Shown: positions 12,065 to 24,885, numbered from the stretch's first letter. The stretch is 64,000 nt of DNA from Pterois miles (GCA_947000775.1 CAMQGK010000514.1:6603501-6667500), one strand, 5' to 3'. Notes: generated by a model not told the origin, from the letters alone. Numbers and translations: made by a program.

Positions 12065-13972
12065 ATAAAAATAATCTAAAATCAGATTTATGAGGGATAA
12101 AAAGCAAGGATAGTCACAGATATTTGCTTAACGGTTGCAGGCGCCCTGTTTCGCTGCCCTCCCAGCTGTCCGGCTCAGAGGTTGTTATGACAAGAAACAC
12201 CGGAGAGTTACGTCAGCTGTCCATACCATCATTGTTTCTAATGGAAACAGACATGCAACCTACCGCTCCAAGGTCTCAGGTTTTAGGGTCAGTGGGTGAA
12301 AATGATCCTGACTGGTTTCATGGAAATGCGAGAGCAAATAAATCAGAGTAGATGAAAATAAAAGTAGAGCAAAAACAACAAGAAAAGAGCAGAAAAGCAA
12401 ACGGTGGCTGCTGATGTGGACGGAGCGATCTTTGTATTCATTACCCCCACTTCTGGGCAGGTGGCTCCCACAATAAGACCCGCTGAGTGAAGCACTTGTG
12501 TGAGATTAATAGTTGCGATAAGGATGAAATGAGAGACGGAGGATTAAAGAGACAGAGGGAGGGGAGACAGAATACAGGAGAAAGAGAAGAGACGCTCTGC
12601 GAGAGAGGCGAAAGACTTTGAGAGGGAAACCCACCTGGCCGCCCGCCAGCGGGATGTCAGCGGCATCTAGATTAGTAGCTATACATTACCCCAGCCTATT
12701 AAAATATTACGCACACTGATTGATGCTGACAGCCTGACCAGAGGGTGGTGACTGTGTGGGCAAATGTGTCTGTCTTCATTTAGTTCCCGCTGACTCCAAA
12801 TCCCACTTTCTATCGCCAAATGTTCTGCAAACAACATGACTGTGGATTTCTTTGAGGGTTTCTGAGACGGATGTTTATGAGAAGAACTCTTAAAATCAAA
12901 AAAGAGCATTTAAATTATTGCCGTGCTTCCCCTTCCCAACAAAGGCGACGACTCTCTTTGTTGGAAATCAATTTGCAAGCACGTCGTCCTGCTTAATCAC
13001 TGCGGTTCCTCTCGCTGTTAGGAGTCATCGGGGACGCTGGCACTGCAGCGCAATGAACTCCAATGACACATGACCGTCCTCCCTTGTAATAAACTCTAGG
13101 GATGCCCCCCATCCACCGCCACCCCTGTACTTCCACCTCACACACACACCCATTTGAACTTGAAAGCTCTGTCGGCCAGATCAGTAAATAATTACAGGCA
13201 GCCAGGCAGGCAGCGTGGTAATTGAATGTACAGCGAGTTGAGATATGGTGATGGACAGATTCCCATTAACCAAATCCACTTCACTGCAGTTCTCCCGAGG
13301 GCAAGTTATGTTCAAACAGAGCCTAATCCACCTCCAGAGCAGTCTGACGCCCCACGCCGACAGAGTAAACCAAGAGATCAACAGTATCGTTCAGAGCAAG
13401 TTTACAGCGAGAGCACCTTGTGGTCTTATTCCTCTTTGTTGACCGCCTGCGTTATTCCTGTTGAGGTGGTTTGTTCTGGTGTGTTTTTCCTAGAAGAGGC
13501 AGTCCCCTCCATTTACCTCCGCCGTCAGTGCAGCCTTTCACTCCCAACACCTCCAACACATTGATTCTGTGATGTGCTTGTTTGAACCTGCGACCCCGTC
13601 CTGGCGAACCCTTTCCAGCTGAGCGACCCCGCTCAAGGCTCAGGAGTGTAACACATAGATGGTCCTGTCACGTCGGCTGTGAAGGGCGTCTCGTTTACCG
13701 CTCCGCTCTAGATTAGATTCTGGAGTCATGCACAATGGCTGTATTATAAACTGGGCAGAAAGTTGATTAATGTGAGACGTTGGAGAACAAGGCCCGGCTT
13801 CATTGAAGAACCAGAGGGGATGAACAAAACAGACTGAAAAAGGACCTCAAAACTAACTTGAAAATAAAATATGAATAAACAAACGGTGCTTCAAAAGGGT
13901 CAATACAGTTTGCTTGTATTTAGAATAATTATTTTTGCAAGTTTCAAGGAGAAAAACAACAGCACAAGTTAT
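12065..13972. other. Repeat-poor block
   Basis: I see no transposon-like sequence and no copy elsewhere in the window. Base composition is balanced, with several TAATTA-like and CAGCTG-like motifs. A 112-codon frame at 13226-13564 and a second frame (13245-13442) overlap and carry no domain. Long repeat-free blocks in fish intergenic DNA often prove to be conserved regulatory sequence. That is an inference and needs alignment. Confidence 0.4.
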
Positions 13973-14869
13973 TAAAGGTGTAGTGTGGAGGGTTTGGCAG
14001 CGTCTAGTGGGGAGGTTGCTGATTGTCAACAACTGAAACTACAATGGCCGATGTGAAAATGCAAATGTCCCTATCTAGAGCCTTGTCCCTTCTGGGTTAC
14101 TGTAGAAACATGGCGGTCTGCTCCCTGAAGACGACCCGGTCTGTATGTAGATGAAAAATGATCATCATTTCATCGTATGGTAACGAAAACACTACGATTT
14201 TCCTACCAAGAGGGAGCTGTGGTGTGGTTTTAGGATTGGTGGCAAGTCAGAAAATACTGATATTAATCCATTTCTCAATGTTCGTATTGAAAACACTCCT
14301 CTAGGTTGTTTTAGAGCAGCAACCTGTTTTCTTGTTTACATTGGAAGAGTTTTTGGTTTCCAGATTGTTCTCTTGCTATGTAAACTTATTCAGACGTTGT
14401 TTTGGTTGGAATCACACCGTTGGTTGGGACAGCGTTATCATCTGCAACCGCCGTATGACAGCAGTGCATAGCAGCGGCGGTGAGCTCGACTCGCATGCGC
14501 TATCGTGCACTAAAAGCAGCGCAGCCAGCCCGGCGATGTCGACAACGCAACGAGAAGCTCTGATTACGACACACACAGAAGGAGAGTGACTTCCCTCTCT
14601 GCTCAGGTAAACTTTACTCCTATATTTCAAAGAGTATAGGAGCAAAGAGACAAAACTCCAACAAAATAGCCCCATTTTGGACTGAAAATATTTATATTTT
14701 GTTGTTCAACACAGACCATTTTGGTAGAATATGTACGACACTTTTTAGGCGTCCCCTAGTCGCTTTCAGTCCGCTTCTTGGCAATATATATTCTTTGTCT
14801 ATATTTTTACATATCAAATATTTATTTGATGTTGTATTAATGTCTGAATCTCGTGTAGCGAACCTTTAA
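13973..14869 (+). mobile_element. TTAA-flanked MITE, copy 2, carrying nested family F2
   Basis: It starts ttaaaggtgtagtgtgg and ends cgtgtagcgaacctttaa, an inverted pair. Inside are the family blocks gcagcgtctagtgggg, ttctgggttactgtag and aaacatggcgg, shared with 47200-47570. From about 14290 to 14640 the interior matches the F2 repeat at 2989-3115, so F2 sequence is nested in or captured by this element. There is no coding capacity. Confidence 0.8.
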
Positions 14870-15840
14870 CTTCAAACTGTATATGTAAATGTATGTGGTT
14901 AAATATTTAAACATTTGCAGAATGCGTCTGTCAGCACCCTTTTGTTGGAGGCCGTCTGTGGAGCCTGTCTGAAACCGTATACCAGTGAGTGACAACAGTA
15001 AGGTGATAGTAGGGAGTCTCTCCGGTTTCCCTGTGGGACCCATTAGAAGTGACAGCATTAAACTCTCGAGCAGACACAGCAAACACCTACATGACAAAAT
15101 ATCTACGGGGACTCTACTGTGCCCAGGTTGCCATGTGTTTTTCCCCCTCTTTATTTAGTGAATGAGTAGCGTTCTGGTATTATTCTCCACCGTGTCACTC
15201 ATTCCTCCCATCTGTGACTCAGCTTATTATGTAGAAAAGGAGCTGCAGTGCCACATTCACAGTTAGTTGGTGAAATCACTCACTATTAGAGTTAGAGATT
15301 CGTGGGAAGTATTGTGAGCGGCAGAAGTTGGTGTTTCACATGTGGGTTTGTTTTCATGTATTTTTGAGTGTGTGTGTGTCTGAACAGAAGAACAGATGCT
15401 GTTGATTCAACGGCCTTGCGTGTCCCGTGGGAGTCCTTCATGTTTATTTCATCAGCTCTAGTATGGCAGAGGTATCACCTCTCCTAGTTCTTAGGACACT
15501 GTGCAAGGGTCATACACTTACTTTGCTGTGTGGCGATAAGCCTGCAGCATTGTGCACAACAGTGAAATTATTAAGTGTGCACAGACATACAGTGTCCGCT
15601 CATCAGTACTTGAAGTGGGAAAAAAGTGTCGGTACTCGCCTTAGTCACATGTTGGCGTGGGTATTGACCGGTATCAACAGCCTCTCGGCCCCATTTATTT
15701 ATTTATTTATTATTTCTTTAAGCGTGTTATGCTGTGTCAATCAGTGGTGGTTTTACTGCTATTGTTATACTTGGGCTTTGCATCTTTTACACTAGGCCTA
15801 AAATACTCCAATAATATTCCAGCTGTAACATTATAGGGTT
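14870..15840. other. Stretch with nothing recognised
   Basis: The plus-strand frame at 15427-15795 (122 codons) ends in a TTTA-repeat and hydrophobic low-complexity sequence and has no known domain. No shared repeat was seen. Confidence 0.4.
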
Positions 15841-15893
15841 AAGATAAGATAAGATAAGATGAACCTTTATTAATCCCCGGAGGGAAATTTGGT
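15841..15893 (-). mobile_element. Short retroposon 3' tail with AAGAT repeats
   Basis: Four to five AAGAT units lead into gaacctttattaatcccc and ggagggaaattt. I know this order from teleost retroposon 3' tails, where a simple-repeat tail adjoins a conserved end. Only the tail is present. The parent family cannot be named from this length. Confidence 0.6.
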
Positions 15894-17531
15894 GGTGTGT
15901 TTAGTGTTAATAGTTTAAGTGCTTTGCTTCATCATTCAAGTCACAGTCAGGACGCTCCTAAATATTATACAGTGACTAAAAGATATTAGCACATGTTGGG
16001 CTGAAGATTTTCTACTTAAAATTATGCAGTTTTACATAATTTTGGACCACTATTACTAGTTACATGATTATTATATTAGTTATACATATCACAGCCTTCA
16101 TCTGAACATTTTTTGTAAGTTATTTGTAATTATTTTACAAAATGCATGTGAAGGACTTATTGTATTGATGAATTGTAGCTGTGTTGCTCTGAGTGTCAGT
16201 ACGGTGATCCAGCGAATACCGGCCCACTTTGAGCACTGCTGCTCACGTACAGTATGTCTCGGCATGTAATGAAGCTTTTCAGAAGACACAGATTTAAAGG
16301 CAAGTGGTTTGGTTTTTTGAAGTTCTCCATTTTCTTTCATGCTCCAGGTGTTTAAAAAGTGACAAATCTAATGACAATGTCTGTATTACTCTGGATAATC
16401 CACAGATATGCTGAAGTCCGGTGTGCTGTATGTGCAAAAAAAAAAAAACATCACAAACATTTGTGATTAGGTGAACCCATCCTTTATTAACTGTCCTCAC
16501 ACCAATTTCATGGTGTGAGTCTGCTAAACCATGTGGATAGTTGATAGGAATCTGTCCTACTGTGTAAGATATTATTTTTGGCACAAGTGATGGAAAAACG
16601 CCTGCATTGGTTCTTTCCTGAATGGTGAGATGCTTTTCTTTGATCATTCAAGCTGTGAATGAGGTGGACTCGGGAAGAAAGGGCTCTAAACAAAAACACA
16701 AATGAAACCTAAATTCCAAGCATAGCGCCGTCCTGTGAGCATGAGTCACCACAACGGGCTCTAGTTAAATCCCTGCACGCCATTCTGGGCGTCTGAGCTA
16801 CCGGCACCACTTGCAGAGAAAAGAGATGCGCTGCCTGTAAGCTGCAGGGTAGGAAGTGTGCTTAATTCAGAATAATGTGAGTCTCATCAGCTTAAATCAT
16901 TAGACGGGGCCCTGAAGACTCTCCCTGATTGAGACACTGTTGAGGTTTCAACACACAGTTAATTGTATTGTTCGGTACTGCCATTAGCAGGAAATCTTCT
17001 GTGCACACTGTAGATAACAAAGTACAGTTTAAAGAACCGTGCTGGTGGATTAAAGCTATTCAACTGACTATTTTATTTATATTATTATTTATAAGTCAAA
17101 CTGAAATTTGAATTATCTTCACTTTTTGTAAGGAAATACAAACAATATTGTTAATATTTTTCCAAAAGAATATAAAGCTTCTTTTGGACATTTTTAGTTA
17201 GCTTAGTTAGTTAGCTGCTTGCTAATGTTAGCACTGAGTCCAACAAGATGATGCTTGAGCAAATAAGTACACAAGTCTCAGAAAAACACCAAGGATACGT
17301 ACAAATAGAGATCATTTTGTGATGAGATTGCACCATCTGCGACGCTAAATCAGGCCAGAGGTTCCTTCCTCACTTCAGACCTCCTCCTTCCAGCCATGTT
17401 GCTCGGACCACATCCATCTTCAATTTCAGCCTTCATTTTGATCTCAGCTACACACCTGTAAAGTTTTCTGACTCTTGCATGGATGTGAAGCTATTGTGGT
17501 GACAAAATATGCCCACAGACAGACATAAACT
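15894..17531. other. Stretch with nothing recognised
   Basis: No gene and no shared repeat. A 12-base poly-A lies at about 16436-16448. Overlapping minus-strand frames at 16294-16699 have no known domain. Confidence 0.4.
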
Positions 17532-18200
17532 AGGGCTGTCAGTCAATTAAAATATTTAATCAAACTTAATTGCATGATTGTCCAAAGTTAATTGTGATTT
17601 ATTGCAGATTAATTACACATTTGTTTAAAATGTACCTTAAAGGGAGATTTGTCAAGTATTTAATACTCTTGCCAACATGAGTGGGAAAATATGCTACTTT
17701 ATGCAAAAATATGTAAATATTTATTATTGGAAATCAAGGTAACAACACAAAAAATGACAAATATTGTCCAGAAACCCCCACAGGTTCTGCATTTAGCATA
17801 AAATATATGGTTAAATCAGAACATGTCAAACTGCAGCCCAACAGGCAACAACAGCTGTCAGTGTCAGAGTGCTGACTTGACTATGACTTGATCCAGACTG
17901 ACTGGGATTATCATAAAGTGGGCGTGTCTGTAAAGGGGAGACTGGTGGGGACCCAGAGAACCCATTTACATTCACACATCTTGAGGTTTGAAAATGGCCA
18001 TGCCAGATTTTTCTTGCAGATATTTAGTGTAAGTTTGGGACGTTATGTAACATCCTTTACAACATACAAGTATAACATTTTTGGCACCAATGAATTTCTT
18101 AGGTTTTCTACTTTCATATGATGCCAGTATCTTCACTCTAGCTTTAGAATTGAAATCCTAAAAATCTCAAAAACTTGCATTAAGTCATTATTATTGCACC
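17532..18200 (+). mobile_element. AGGGCTGTCAA-type MITE, long copy
   Basis: It begins agggctgtcagtcaattaaa and runs through the family landmarks ccttaaagggagatttgtc, ttattattggaaatcaa, attgtccagaaaccc, ggcaacaacagctgtca, aagtgggcgtgtctgtaaag and agtatcttcactctagctt. The right terminal repeat is eroded near 18160-18200. The open frame at 17888-18121 lies wholly inside it and is not a gene. Confidence 0.9.
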
Positions 18201-19599
18201 TGGCAAAATCCTGAAAACTGCTTCTGCGGTAGTTTCTGCGACAGTAGGTGTCTCCAGGACCACATTTTGCCATGATGACTCAAATGAATGAAAACCACAC
18301 CAGCATCACTGTCGCGGTGGCTAAAAATATATTATAATATCAGTTAGACTTTACTTAATCCACGACTCATTATCTTGTTCACAGCGTCCTGGTTTGTTTT
18401 CTGGTTTTTTTTTTTAGAGCACAGCTCATGAATTTCCTGCTTTTCTGCAGCCTGCTTTACAAATCTCAGGTGTCAGTGTGTCCTTGAACACACTAAGGAG
18501 AGTTTTTAAACGTTCCCCCGCTTGCAACCGCATTATAAAAAAAAGGGACAACAAACTGTTGACAGTGACAGATTACCTATCACGAGCAGAGTTCAAGGGA
18601 CCATGGGTTGATTTTCAGAAAAATGATGTCATTTACTGTTACTGTTTTGTCTACCTGTGAGGTGATGTCCTGTGATCTGCTTCATTTATTTTGTCCAGGT
18701 ACAGTATGTAACTACCATGTGCAGCTTTATTCAGTCTTAAAATCTTGGAAAGGACATGTTTACCATATCTTTAGTTTGGGAAAGAGAGGACTGGTTAGTC
18801 CCCTAGAATTATAGAAATTACACTTTCGAGATATAGTTTTGTGAAATGTGACACCACGAACATAAGTATACATAATATAATATAAGCATTCCTGTACCAT
18901 CTTGCCCACTCTGTATATGTCTACTGTGAGACAGCATTGCCTCAGCCTGGATTTACCTCAATTATATTTTGTGTTTGAACTGCCTCTGTGAGGCCAGTGT
19001 GCTCTCTCGATGTTTACCCAGATAGAGAGGAGAGGTAGGATCAACCATCTGGAGACATCTGCTCCATTTCTAGCCAACACATTCAGGTCAAAGAGGAGTC
19101 TGCACTCCAAACCTGCCGGGCCCTCAGATAGCAGATCAGCCTCCGTACGGTACCTGAGGGACAGATAGGAGGTGTTCACAGGCATTCAGACGACTCTAAT
19201 TATAGCTTTTTATCTCTGTGAGGAATGTGGATGAACTAACCAAGTGTGCTGCTACATATACTTTTGGTGACCAAAGAAAGAGGTGTGAGGGGAAGACGGA
19301 GGCAGGAAATGAAGGAGGGACTAAACTTGACAAAGATGAACGTGGGAAGCCTCCGTTCATCTCTGATCCTTTCACTTAGACGTTGACTTGAATACAAACA
19401 TAGATGGGGAAAGAGGAGATATGATTTTCCTAGGTTTGGGAGAGGAAAGCAAAAACTAATAAGGAACACCACATTTAAAGCATTTCTTTTCATTATGATG
19501 TTAATATCCTGTTTGATGGCAGTATTAGCGTTTGTTTGTTCCAGCTATGTACAATGCATGTGACTTTGACTCCACAAACAGCTGTTTGCATCCCGTCTC
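18201..19599. other. Stretch with nothing recognised
   Basis: Short open frames only, with no known motif and no shared repeat. Confidence 0.4.
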
Positions 19600-20010
19600 T
19601 GACCAGCTGCCAGTGTTGGTGTCTTTTAGTTACGACCTTGATGTTTTTCTATCTCAATACGATGCTTTATTTGCCACTTGGGGGCAGTGGAAACAAGTTG
19701 TGAACATGAAATTTGACATGTCTTTTAAATTCATATGGCTAACTTGTTAGCAAACTAATTTACACGTCCAACATTTACAGAGCAACATTGACATTCATTT
19801 AGAGACGTGTTTCTGATTTACCTGGTGAAAGTCCCAATATTCTCTCTCTTATAGCTCTGTTTTTGGTCTCCACCACCTCCTGAGAGAAATATCTGGCTCT
19901 TTAGCTGCTAAATGCTCCTTTATGTTCACCAGCTCGTTGTGAACTGGTTTGGTGCTGGGCAGGTAGTGTGTGGTGGGTTTATCAGAGCTTGTTAACTGGA
20001 AATAGGAAAA
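19600..20010 (+). repeat. Dispersed teleost repeat
   Basis: Blocks in order are gccacttgggggcag, acacgtccaac, agagacgtgtttctgattta, tctccaccacctcctgag and tggctctttagctgctaaa. I remember this series from many teleost sequences, so I call it an interspersed repeat. It has no second copy in this window and its class is unknown to me. Confidence 0.5.
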
Positions 20011-20265
20011 AGATGATACTTGAACTGACTATAAAGCCGACGGCAGCAGACGAGGGCGATGACAAAAAGATGAGGTCAAGTCGGACAGTTTCCAGTATCC
20101 TTCAAAGAATTTACAGAAAGTCACAGAAATATTTACTTCCTGTCAGATCCATATAGCCGACCTGGCAGACCACATTATTTATATATAGTTTCTAATTATA
20201 TATACAGTATACGTGGAAATGTGTGTGTCTGGTATTGTCTTCTATCCTTTGTTCATTTTATGTCT
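20011..20265. other. Nothing recognised
   Basis: Short unique stretch. A 62-codon frame (19968-20156) has no motif. Confidence 0.35.
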
Positions 20266-20320
20266 GCCTTGTAAAGCACTTTGTAATTGCTGCTGTATAA
20301 TTAAACTTTATTATTATCAA
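20266..20320 (+). mobile_element. LINE/SINE 3' tail remnant
   Basis: The stretch reads ttgtaaagcactttgtaatt, then aaactttattattat. This is the typical 3' end of teleost L2-type retroposons and the SINEs that borrow it, with the tail repeat on the right. Nothing upstream is recognisable, so it is a 5'-truncated insertion. Confidence 0.65.
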
Positions 20321-20780
20321 CCACACAAGATGTTGACAGATTAAACTTTCATTGCACAACATGAGACTAATAATCTACAATCTAATGGTAATTATTACAA
20401 TTACACAGAAAGTTCAGCCTTTCCGCAACATGTGGTGTTTGGTGTCAGAACTAACAGCCAGTCAGCTCTTTGTTCAGGCGACATCCAGGCGTTTCCCATA
20501 ATGCCCTGGGTCTTGCAGTCAGTGGAGATCAACTGCAGCACCCGGCTCTTAAAACCACAAAATCTGTCACAAAAATGTGTGGAAAGTCTGGACATAAATC
20601 TATCGAGCATGCACTGTGTGGCGATCGCAGGTGATCGATTCAGGCCTGGCTCATCTCGAACGATTGATTGATTCGCTTGAAAAAAATCTGAACCTGTCCT
20701 TTACTTGGTATTTCTGCCATGGTCAGGGTGGACATGGGATTGAATTCAATAGCTGTTTTCTTCTATTTGATATTCTGAAT
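20321..20780. other. Nothing recognised
   Basis: Unique-looking stretch. Overlapping frames on both strands at 20401-20671 have no known domain. Confidence 0.4.
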
Positions 20781-21003
20781 AGGGCTGTCAATCAGAATAT
20801 TTGATCATGATTAATCTTATGATTGTACATAATTAATCAGCGGTCAAGAGACCCCTTTGAAAATGGCCATGATGGTTTTCCCCACCAAAATTCATCAAGC
20901 TTGTATGACTTGGTTGGTATTAACAGATTTCTAGTTTCATAAGATACCAGAACCTTTGTAGCGGTAATGCATTATATGCTATTATTGTAACTTTGACAGC
21001 CCA
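20781..21003 (+). mobile_element. AGGGCTGTCAA MITE, internally deleted (223 bp)
   Basis: Both ends are present: agggctgtcaatcag on the left and taactttgacagccc on the right. After about 60 bp the sequence jumps from the left-end region straight to the distal landmark gacccctttgaaaatggcca, so about two thirds of the long form is missing. The distal piece keeps ttctagtttcataagatacc and the terminal ttattgtaactttgacagcc. Confidence 0.9.
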
Positions 21004-22449
21004 AATCCTGAGCACCAAACCTATGTGTGTAGACTGGAAACAGCTGCTGCAGACATGAATGTCTTTATCTATACACCTTTTCTTATATACTTTCTCTGTG
21101 TATATTACAGCCAGTATAGTGCGCAGTCATTATAGTATAGTACAACATCTACACAGTGTCAGGTCCTCTGTACAGCTCTGCTTGTTCACTGATGATAAGA
21201 TGTTAGAGATGTGTCTCCTTTCAGCCCTTTCTGAGCTTCGTTAGTATTCAGCCAACACGTCACTCTGGGAAGACCAAAGTGAGAGGATTATGTTAGAGCT
21301 TATTAGATTGAATCAGACCTAACAGGTTGTGTTTTTCTGCCGTCTTTGAAGACACAAAGCATCCTCAAAGATTCCCCAGCACGGAAAAGGCAGTTTTTCC
21401 CTTTTAAATTTTCAATAACCTTTCATATCGTCTGTCCTTCCAAAAACTATCACGTTGTTTTTTTTCACAACTCGGCCTCTGTTCTCTGACTTCACTCCAC
21501 ATTTCACACGCTTTTCAAAAACCATTCCCACCTACTGTTCTCAGCCAAACCGGCTTCCCATCAATACGAAAGTAGTTTTGCTGTGTTCTCCTCTCTCTGC
21601 AGCTCTGTGGGCGTATGACTCTCTAGTGGCGATGCTTTATAGGCCTCTCCTAAATGATATGAGGCCTGCCTTCTACAGGAGAGGCAGATAAGAGCTTAAA
21701 GCATTACCCTGCGGAGCAGCGTCCAGTGCTGGCCCCATAAATCACATCATGGTTGTACTTGAGTGTTAACTGTGTGTTTGTGAGTACTGGTGGTGGTGGT
21801 GGGTGTGTGATGGGGGATGGCGGTTTGGCGTAATCACAAAACACATGCATTTATACTTGATGATATATCACAAACACATATGACGTTGTTTGTTGATGGT
21901 AAATTGATTTTTACCCCACGGCTTTCTTCATCCTTAGCGGTTACTGCCGCAACACACACTGAAACACATTGTTGGGAAGCAGCTGAGGAATTAAGACAAA
22001 AAATAACCTCTCATATTAATGGCCGCGAGGGAAGTCGCAACATCTATCATCGCAGATTTCTACTGAGAAAAACGGGTAACCGGAGACAGAGGCAAACGGT
22101 GTCGACAGGGCTGACAGCGTGGCCAGAATGGAAATGAGCTTACTGACACCGAGGGAGCTGACAAGCATCATCTCTGTCTTTGCCTAAAGATTTGTAAAGC
22201 AAAATGTCACTCTGGTAACACGAGAGCAATTTATACTAAGGCCACGTTGAGACCAACTATAGCCCTGCATGAAAAAAAAAAATATAAACCACTTCTTTGT
22301 TATTCTGCAGACGCAGCGGTGGCGCCAACAGAGGCAAAAAAAATTTAAAAAGTGAAAAGCCATTTGCAAGACTCTGTGGTCACCAGTCAAATACATTCCA
22401 ACGCACATTCATGATAGATTACTTCACGTGACAGCTTGTTCTCATCCAC
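21004..22449. other. Repeat-poor block
   Basis: No transposon-like sequence was recognised. A short GGT run (about 21788-21801) and a 106-codon frame (21817-22137) are present, and the frame has no known motif. Candidate for conserved non-coding sequence by default only. Confidence 0.35.
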
Positions 22450-22960
22450 TGTTTGTACGCATACCTAGGAAAAGAAATGCAGTGTAATTCATATATAACC
22501 CACGTAATCGTGAGCCAGGACATGCAGGGCCTACTAGTCAGCCAGCCCTTGGCACTGTCTCCAGTCACGGCGACTTCCAGACAGCTTGGGGCAATGCAGG
22601 GTCGAGCCACCCCACGACGAGCAAGATTGTCCGGACAGGTTTTGGGTCCACCAATCCCAAGGGGTTTTGAGTTTAAGACTCCTTCCACTTCAACGAGAAC
22701 ATATACTTCCTCAGTGACAATCTGCGCCTTCACTGTGGCATTTTAGGGCAGTCTTGATGGAGCTAATCACCTGTATAAAACTTCAACGTTGACTTATTTT
22801 ACCATAGTGTTGCTACTTAACTTACGTACTTAACTAATGCTACATAGTTACATATCAAACATGATTATTTTATGTAACAAATGTACCTATTTTAACCCAA
22901 ACCACCTTTTCCTAAACCTAGTTGAGTAGAAAGTAGTTTTTTTCAGGCACACTGAACGTT
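22450..22960 (-). repeat. CCTAAACCTA family, copy interrupted by a retrotransposon piece
   Basis: The left part (22456-22516) shares taggaaaagaaatgcagtgt and attcatatataac-type blocks, ending acgtaatcgtgagcc, with 39302-39400. The right part (22800-22960) has acccaaaccaccttttccta, as in 39540-39610. Between them lies unrelated sequence that encodes a short integrase-like stretch, so this looks like a copy split by an insertion or a patchwork of two elements. Confidence 0.55.
22656..22733 (-). pseudogene. Fragment of BEL/Pao-type retrotransposon integrase region
   Basis: Twenty-six minus-strand codons read into the stretch VLVEVEGVLNSKPLG. This resembles the conserved part of BEL/Pao polyproteins where the integrase core has E-x-I/V-LNS/A-RPL. 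The downstream residues expected in that family, an aspartate/proline-rich loop, are not seen. The open frame continues with unrelated residues to 22419. I infer a tiny relic of an LTR retrotransposon. No LTR, primer site or other pol domain is visible nearby. Confidence 0.5.
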
Positions 22961-24704
22961 TGTGTTTGTGGACATTCATAACGCACAATGAAAGAATTCT
23001 AAGAAAACAAAAACTTTTCGTTAGCTATCAAACAAACTATTGTGTATATGGATATATTGAATGTGAACACCATATTTGTGCTTGTTGTGTTATAAACCAC
23101 TGTACAGTGTTTTGGCATCTGATAAGCCTTCAAACGTATGGATCTGTTCCTCAGACTGGACCTCCCAGACACTATTTCATGTCCCTACCATCATAGCTGC
23201 TTGCACTTTATACACTGTCAATAGTGTCTTGCATACTAATACTGGTAAATGTTGCTAAATCAATTAGTAGTGCTTTAAATCAGTAATGATCCATTTAGGT
23301 GAAGGATCTGTTCGGTTGGTAGATCTGTTCTGTTCTTCCTCTGTCTTCAGCTGGTTATCAGTTAGGACTCCTCCTGTGGACAGTTTGAACCTCTTTCCAT
23401 CTGGAAAAACACTTTTCAGCATTCAGATAAAAACTATTAATAACTTGACAGCTTATTGCATAGTCTGGGTTCTTAGTCAGTCTGCATTTTGTTTGGTCTG
23501 TAAGAGGCAATTTTTTCTTTAGATCTATAGTAGTTAAGCCTCCATAACGCTGCAGTGACTTCCCCTCCTTCCCCTCCCTGCAACTTTCTAAAAATCCTTT
23601 GTGAAATCTGGTGCAAAGTTGTTGTAATTAACCTTTACAACCCTGAGCATATTTGTGATTTCCAGATGGTAATGCTATATAGCAGCTTAGGTATGTAGTT
23701 CTATATGTGATGTGGAGCACAGGGGTGTGACGGATGAGAAAGAGTGACTCAATCTGTTTTCTCTGGTGGACGCTTTGTGGGACAAGCCAAGGAGTTGTGT
23801 ACATGCCCTCCTACCCTCGGCCTGTCCAATAAGAGTCAGTGACCCCGGTGATCCTTGAGGCAGGCCTCATTGTTCATGATTGTTTTAGTTTTGTCGTCTC
23901 CGTCGAACCACCCAGTGTTGGAGTCCAGTATGACTGGGTCGCCCCACTGCTTCATCATGTTGGATTAAGTCAAGTGTCTCCACCCTGGCTGCATGCCAAC
24001 AGAGGTCAGGCTGGGCGGCCTGCCTATGAAAACACCGTCTCCCTTCCTCTTTCACTTACTCCAACAAGGAAGGGCGATACAGGCCGAGGAGGTTTAACTG
24101 GCATGTGGAGTTTTCAGAGATAAGCATCTAAAAGAGGCCCCGCTCAATTCAAGTAGGATTGGCTAACCACTTCCATGTACACATGTACGTTTCAGTGTGT
24201 GTATTTGAGTTACCAGAGTGTGTAAAAATTCTTATAACAGTATCAGTCTGGGTCAAATCCATCTGCAATCCCTATCCCCAGCTCCACCCTGTCTTTAAGG
24301 AGTGATCTCACCCTCCAGATGGGTCATTGTTATCAGTCTCGGTCTCAGTCCAACATCTATAAAGTAAATTGAGTGTTTACATGAACAATATTAACTGAAC
24401 TATAAAGATTAAGACGCCGTGATGTAAATGTCTTAATCTGATCATTGTATTCATTAGGGATACAATGAGCCCCAGAAAAGCCCAGTCTGCTCTGATTGGT
24501 CAGCTGGACCACTCTGTCGTGCCTGGTCAACCAAACCCTTCAGACTCCACTCTAACTAGCTTTGTTTGAAGGCGTGCAAACTAGCTGCTCAGCCGGTATT
24601 ATGGAGTTGTTACGTGGTGACATCACTACGTTACAGAAGAAAAAGCAGGACTTGAAGCTAAACCTGAAGCTAGGTGTTTCACGCAGTCCAGTGTTTCTGT
24701 AAGA
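22961..24704. other. Stretch with nothing recognised
   Basis: Small open frames only, the longest being 94 codons at 23839-24123, with no known domain. No shared repeat was seen. Confidence 0.4.
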
Positions 24705-24885
24705 GGAAGAGTAACTCTCTTTGGTGAAAGTTAATTAGAACCTTTTTGACCACCTAAAATGTCTTATTCCACATTCAGCTGTACTTAGCTCCACCCTCTT
24801 ATGTCATGGCTGCCTCAGCCTCAAGGCTTCAAAACAGCAGTCCACAAACCAATAGATGACGTCACTGTGACTATCGTCAGCTTCA
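24705..24885 (-). repeat. CRE/YY1-type dispersed repeat, reversed copy
   Basis: The reverse complement matches 27680-27860. It reads cagtgacgtca, then attggtttgtgga, ttttgaagcctt, gagggtggagctaagtaca, and ggaataagacat followed by ggtggtcaaaaagg. It carries an exact TGACGTCA (24857-24864). The CCATCTTGG part seen in other copies is missing here. Confidence 0.85.

Noticed and set aside
22419..22733. Complete retroviral or retrotransposon pol gene
   Set aside because: Only about 26 codons resemble integrase. No reverse transcriptase, RNase H, protease or LTR is visible nearby.
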